Positions 30,218 to 32,528 of a stretch of DNA of 32,528 nt are shown piece by piece. The position numbers and the translations under genes were made by a program. Below the pieces are notes generated by a model, which worked only from the letters and a program-made list of their open reading frames with translations, was not told the DNA's origin and did not search any database. This DNA is from Intrasporangiaceae bacterium. GTDB lineage: Bacteria > Actinomycetota > Actinomycetes > Actinomycetales > Dermatophilaceae. The DNA is taken from assembly GCA_021324575.1 (NCBI GenBank), contig JAJPIW010000055.1, positions 1 through 32,528 on the forward strand. Reading direction: 5' to 3'. Position 1 is the first letter of the stretch. Each line of letters begins with the position of its first letter.

Positions 30218-32176
30218 TCACCGCGGCATCTCGCGGAACCAGGTCTGACGGTCCCGAGGGTCGACCCCGTGCCGCCGACGGAGAGGCGGCCGGCCCGACA
30301 CCCGCGCGTAGGAGTCGTGCCGGTGGGTCAGGACCGCCTCGCCCCCGGCCAGGTCCGGCAGGGCGCGCACGACCTCGGGGAGGCGCGCCGCCGGGATCGT
30401 TCCCACGAGCCGGACCCGCTCGTCGGTGCCGGTCGAGGACTCGACGAGACCGCCGAGCGGTCCGAGCAGGGCGACGATCGCGCCGAGCACGTCCAGCGGC
30501 ACCTCCAGGTCGAACCGCTCGACCGGCTCGCAGACTCGGGTGCCGGCCTCGTCCAGTGCCGCCATCGCCACGACCTGCGCGAGCAGGCGGAAGTCGGCGG
30601 CCACGCTCGACATCCCCTTGCTGAAGCCGGCGTGCATCGCGGACTGCCTCGGGTAGTAGGCGGACCGGGTCATCGTGACGAGGCAGTCGGTGACCGCCCA
30701 CCCGGACAAGCCCTGCGCGTATGCCGTGCGCACCCCTTCCTCGGTCGCGGCGATGAACGCCGGCGGCAGGTTGCCCCGCTCGATGCCCGGCGAGAACCGC
30801 AGGCCATGGCCGACCGGCCGGGCCTCCACGCTCAGGCCGATCCCCGCGAGGTACGGGTTGCCACCCACCTTGATGAGGTCCACCGACGTGCCGGACCCGA
30901 CGACCCGCTCGATGCACACGGTCGAGGTGTCCCGGAACCGGACCGGCACGGCATACGACTCCTCGAGCAGGCTCGCGATGACCTCCTTCTGCACCTCGCC
31001 GTGCAGGCTCACCGCGATCTGGTCGTCGTCCTCGCTGACGCGCACGTCGATGAGCGGGTCGCCCTCGGCCAGCTCGGTGAGCGCGGCGAAGAGCGCGGTC
31101 CTCCGCGTCGGGTCGACCGGCTCGACGAGGGCCTGCAGGGTGGCTGGCGGGAAGTGGTGCTCGACGCGCGCCGGCACCGGCCCGAACGTGTCACCCACGC
31201 GGCTCCCCACCAGTCCGAGCAGGACGGCGACCTCGCCGCCGACCGCGCGGTCTGCGCGTTCGAGGACGCCGTGCCGGCTGACCCGCACCTCGGTGACGAC
31301 CTCGCGCCCGGGCCGGGGCAGCGCCAGCCGGTCCCGAGGATGCACGGCGCCGGACCACATCCGCACCCACGTCCGTCGTCCGCGGTCGTCGCGGTCGACC
31401 TTGAACACCGAGCCCGCCGCGGGAAGGTCCGGCTCCTCGGACGCCCGGGGGGCGTAGTCGACGAGCGCCTGGCGCAAGCCCTGGGCCCCGGCGCCGGTGA
31501 TCGCCGAGCCGGCCAGCACCGGCGTGACCGACCCGTCCCGTATGCCGCGACGCACCGCTCGTCGGAGGTCGCGCCTCGGGATCGTGGTCCCGTCCGCCCA
31601 CCGACGAAGGAGGGAGTCATCAACAGTGGCAACGGTTTCCACGACGGCGGGTGTCGCCAGATCGACGGCGTCAACCCTGGCGTCACGCCGCCCGGCATCG
31701 CGCACCCGAGACAGCAGCACGGCCCCTGGCGTCAGGCGTCCAGCGATCTGTCGGAAGACTGCGTCAAGGTCGGCGGCCGATCGGTCGACCTTGTTGACGA
31801 AGAGGATCGTCGGCACCCCCAGCTCGCGCAGTGCACGCCAGATGACGACGGTCTGCGGCTGGACGCCCTCGACGGCCGACAGGACGAGCACTGCGGCGTC
31901 GAGCACGGTCAGCGACCGCTCGACCTCGGCGATGAAGTCGGGGTGACCGGGTGTGTCCAGTACGTTCACGCTGAGGTCGCCGATGTCGAAGGAGGTGACG
32001 GCCGCCCGGATGGTGATCCCGCGTCGGCGCTCGAGGTCCATCGAGTCGGTGCGGGTCGTCCCCTGATCGACACTGCCCGGCGCGTCGATGACGCCGGCGT
32101 CGAAGAGGAGACGTTCGGTCAGGCTGGTCTTGCCCGCGTCAACATGCGCGAGGATCCCGAGGTTGAGGAAGGACAT
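30218..32176 (-). CDS. Ribosomal protection GTPase, Otr(A)/Tet(M)-type
   Basis: A 652-aa EF-G-like translational GTPase of the tetracycline ribosomal protection group, closest in size and style to actinobacterial Otr(A) proteins. G1 AHVDAGKTSL, G2 RRGITI, G3 DTPGHPDF and G4 NKVD are intact. EF-G-like domains II-V follow, including VKVGGNPYLAG, GLSGWAVTDCLVTMT and SAMHAGFSKGMSSVAADFR near the C terminus. GGAG is 7 nt before the ATG. It may protect ribosomes from tetracyclines, though chromosomal homologues can have a housekeeping or unselected role, so resistance is inferred and not shown. The upstream region holds a 67-bp repeat array. Confidence 0.88.
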   Translation of the reverse strand: MSFLNLGILAHVDAGKTSLTERLLFDAGVIDAPGSVDQGTTRTDSMDLERRRGITIRAAVTSFDIGDLSVNVLDTPGHPDFIAEVERSLTVLDAAVLVLSAVEGVQPQTVVIWRALRELGVPTILFVNKVDRSAADLDAVFRQIAGRLTPGAVLLSRVRDAGRRDARVDAVDLATPAVVETVATVDDSLLRRWADGTTIPRRDLRRAVRRGIRDGSVTPVLAGSAITGAGAQGLRQALVDYAPRASEEPDLPAAGSVFKVDRDDRGRRTWVRMWSGAVHPRDRLALPRPGREVVTEVRVSRHGVLERADRAVGGEVAVLLGLVGSRVGDTFGPVPARVEHHFPPATLQALVEPVDPTRRTALFAALTELAEGDPLIDVRVSEDDDQIAVSLHGEVQKEVIASLLEESYAVPVRFRDTSTVCIERVVGSGTSVDLIKVGGNPYLAGIGLSVEARPVGHGLRFSPGIERGNLPPAFIAATEEGVRTAYAQGLSGWAVTDCLVTMTRSAYYPRQSAMHAGFSKGMSSVAADFRLLAQVVAMAALDEAGTRVCEPVERFDLEVPLDVLGAIVALLGPLGGLVESSTGTDERVRLVGTIPAARLPEVVRALPDLAGGEAVLTHRHDSYARVSGRPPLRRRHGVDPRDRQTWFREMPR

Positions 32177-32528
32177 GCAGCAGCTCCACGGTGCGACGGA
32201 TGGGGGTCCGGAGCGTGGAAGGTGCGCGCATGAGGGTCTCCTGCGAGTCGGGATCGGGTGGTCCGGTCAGGCTACGAGTCGCCGGTCATCGCCCGCCACC
32301 AGTTTTCGCTGCGTCTGCGGATCTGAGGGTCGCCGCAGCACCGCCGACGCAGACGTTGCGAACGGCCCTCTCCCCTTGCGTCTGCGGATCTGAGGGTCGC
32401 CGCAGCACGGCCGACGCAGACGTCGCGAACGGCCCCCTCCCCTTGCGTCTGCGGATCTGAGGGTCACCGCAGCACCGCCGACGCAGACGTTGCGGTCGGC
32501 CCCCTCCCCTTGCGTCTGCGCGGCTCAG
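32177..32528. other. Upstream region of the ribosomal protection gene, no gene recognised
   Basis: These 352 bp to the window edge contain no supported gene. The first 130 bp hold the ribosome-binding site (GGAG about 32184-32187 on the minus strand) but no promoter I can recognise; the rest is the 67-bp repeat array. Frames reading through the array give repetitive arginine-rich peptides and are not real genes. Confidence 0.7.
32311..32528. repeat. 67-bp tandem repeat array (three full copies plus a partial)
   Basis: Units begin at 32311, 32378 and 32445 with GCGTCTGCGGATCTGAGGGT and recur at exactly 67 bp; a fourth starts at 32512 and diverges or is cut by the window end. Within each unit CGTCTGCG and CGCAGACG form an 8-bp inverted repeat, and TGCGG/CCGCA forms an inner one. 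The copies differ at only a few positions. There are no unique spacers, so it is not CRISPR. Confidence 0.93.

Noticed and set aside
32311-32528. CRISPR array
   Set aside because: The repeats are directly contiguous 67-bp units without unique spacers, and no cas genes are nearby.

Overview
The window is very GC-rich, with strong G/C third-position bias, many GTG starts, ATGA-type gene overlaps and several probable leaderless starts. With the gene families present this indicates a high-GC actinobacterium. A Micrococcales member of the Intrasporangiaceae type is my best guess, but it is inferred and not demonstrated.

Layout. (1) 1-9546: a near-complete quinate/shikimate to beta-ketoadipate catabolic region. 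It holds the 3' end of a shikimate/quinate dehydrogenase, a two-domain 3-dehydroshikimate dehydratase (qsuB type), an IclR regulator facing the other way, and one tightly overlapped operon pcaH-G-B-D-C-F-I-J. Together these convert quinate/shikimate through protocatechuate and beta-ketoadipate to acetyl-CoA and succinyl-CoA. (2) 9547-13641: a repeat-rich spacer, then a polyhydroxyalkanoate synthase, a glutaryl-CoA-type acyl-CoA dehydrogenase and a PHA-depolymerase-like hydrolase. (3) 13642-18844: a selenocysteine island. It has a decayed 5' fragment of a selenocysteine formate dehydrogenase gene (UGA codon and SECIS hairpin still visible), selD on the minus strand, then tRNA-Sec (selC), selA and selB on the plus strand. 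(4) 18914-24677: a GAF-domain regulator divergent from an NTF2-FMO fusion monooxygenase, then a small NTF2-like protein, a DsrE-like protein and an HD-GYP/LuxR protein. (5) 24740-27843, minus strand: GroES-like protein, DUF3618 membrane protein, Bcp peroxiredoxin, a nest of palindromes and repeats, tRNA-Leu(TAG), and the rdgB-rph pair. (6) 27881-32528: YqeY-like protein, an SDR, an S66 peptidase gene with a damaged 5' end, an Otr(A)/Tet(M)-type ribosomal protection GTPase, and a 67-bp tandem repeat array at the window edge.

The most interesting points are: an apparently intact Sec-decoding machinery (selD, selC, selA, selB) beside a selenoprotein gene carrying at least three independent lesions plus a truncation; a strongly over-represented GTATGCC/GGCATAC heptamer that occurs in all reading frames and between genes, forcing rare codons; and several intergenic repeat structures (three 19-bp units before phaC, a 74-bp palindrome and a 24-bp duplication of the tRNA-Leu 3' end, and 67-bp repeats before the ribosomal protection gene). 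I found no CRISPR array, transposase, phage gene or clear defence system.
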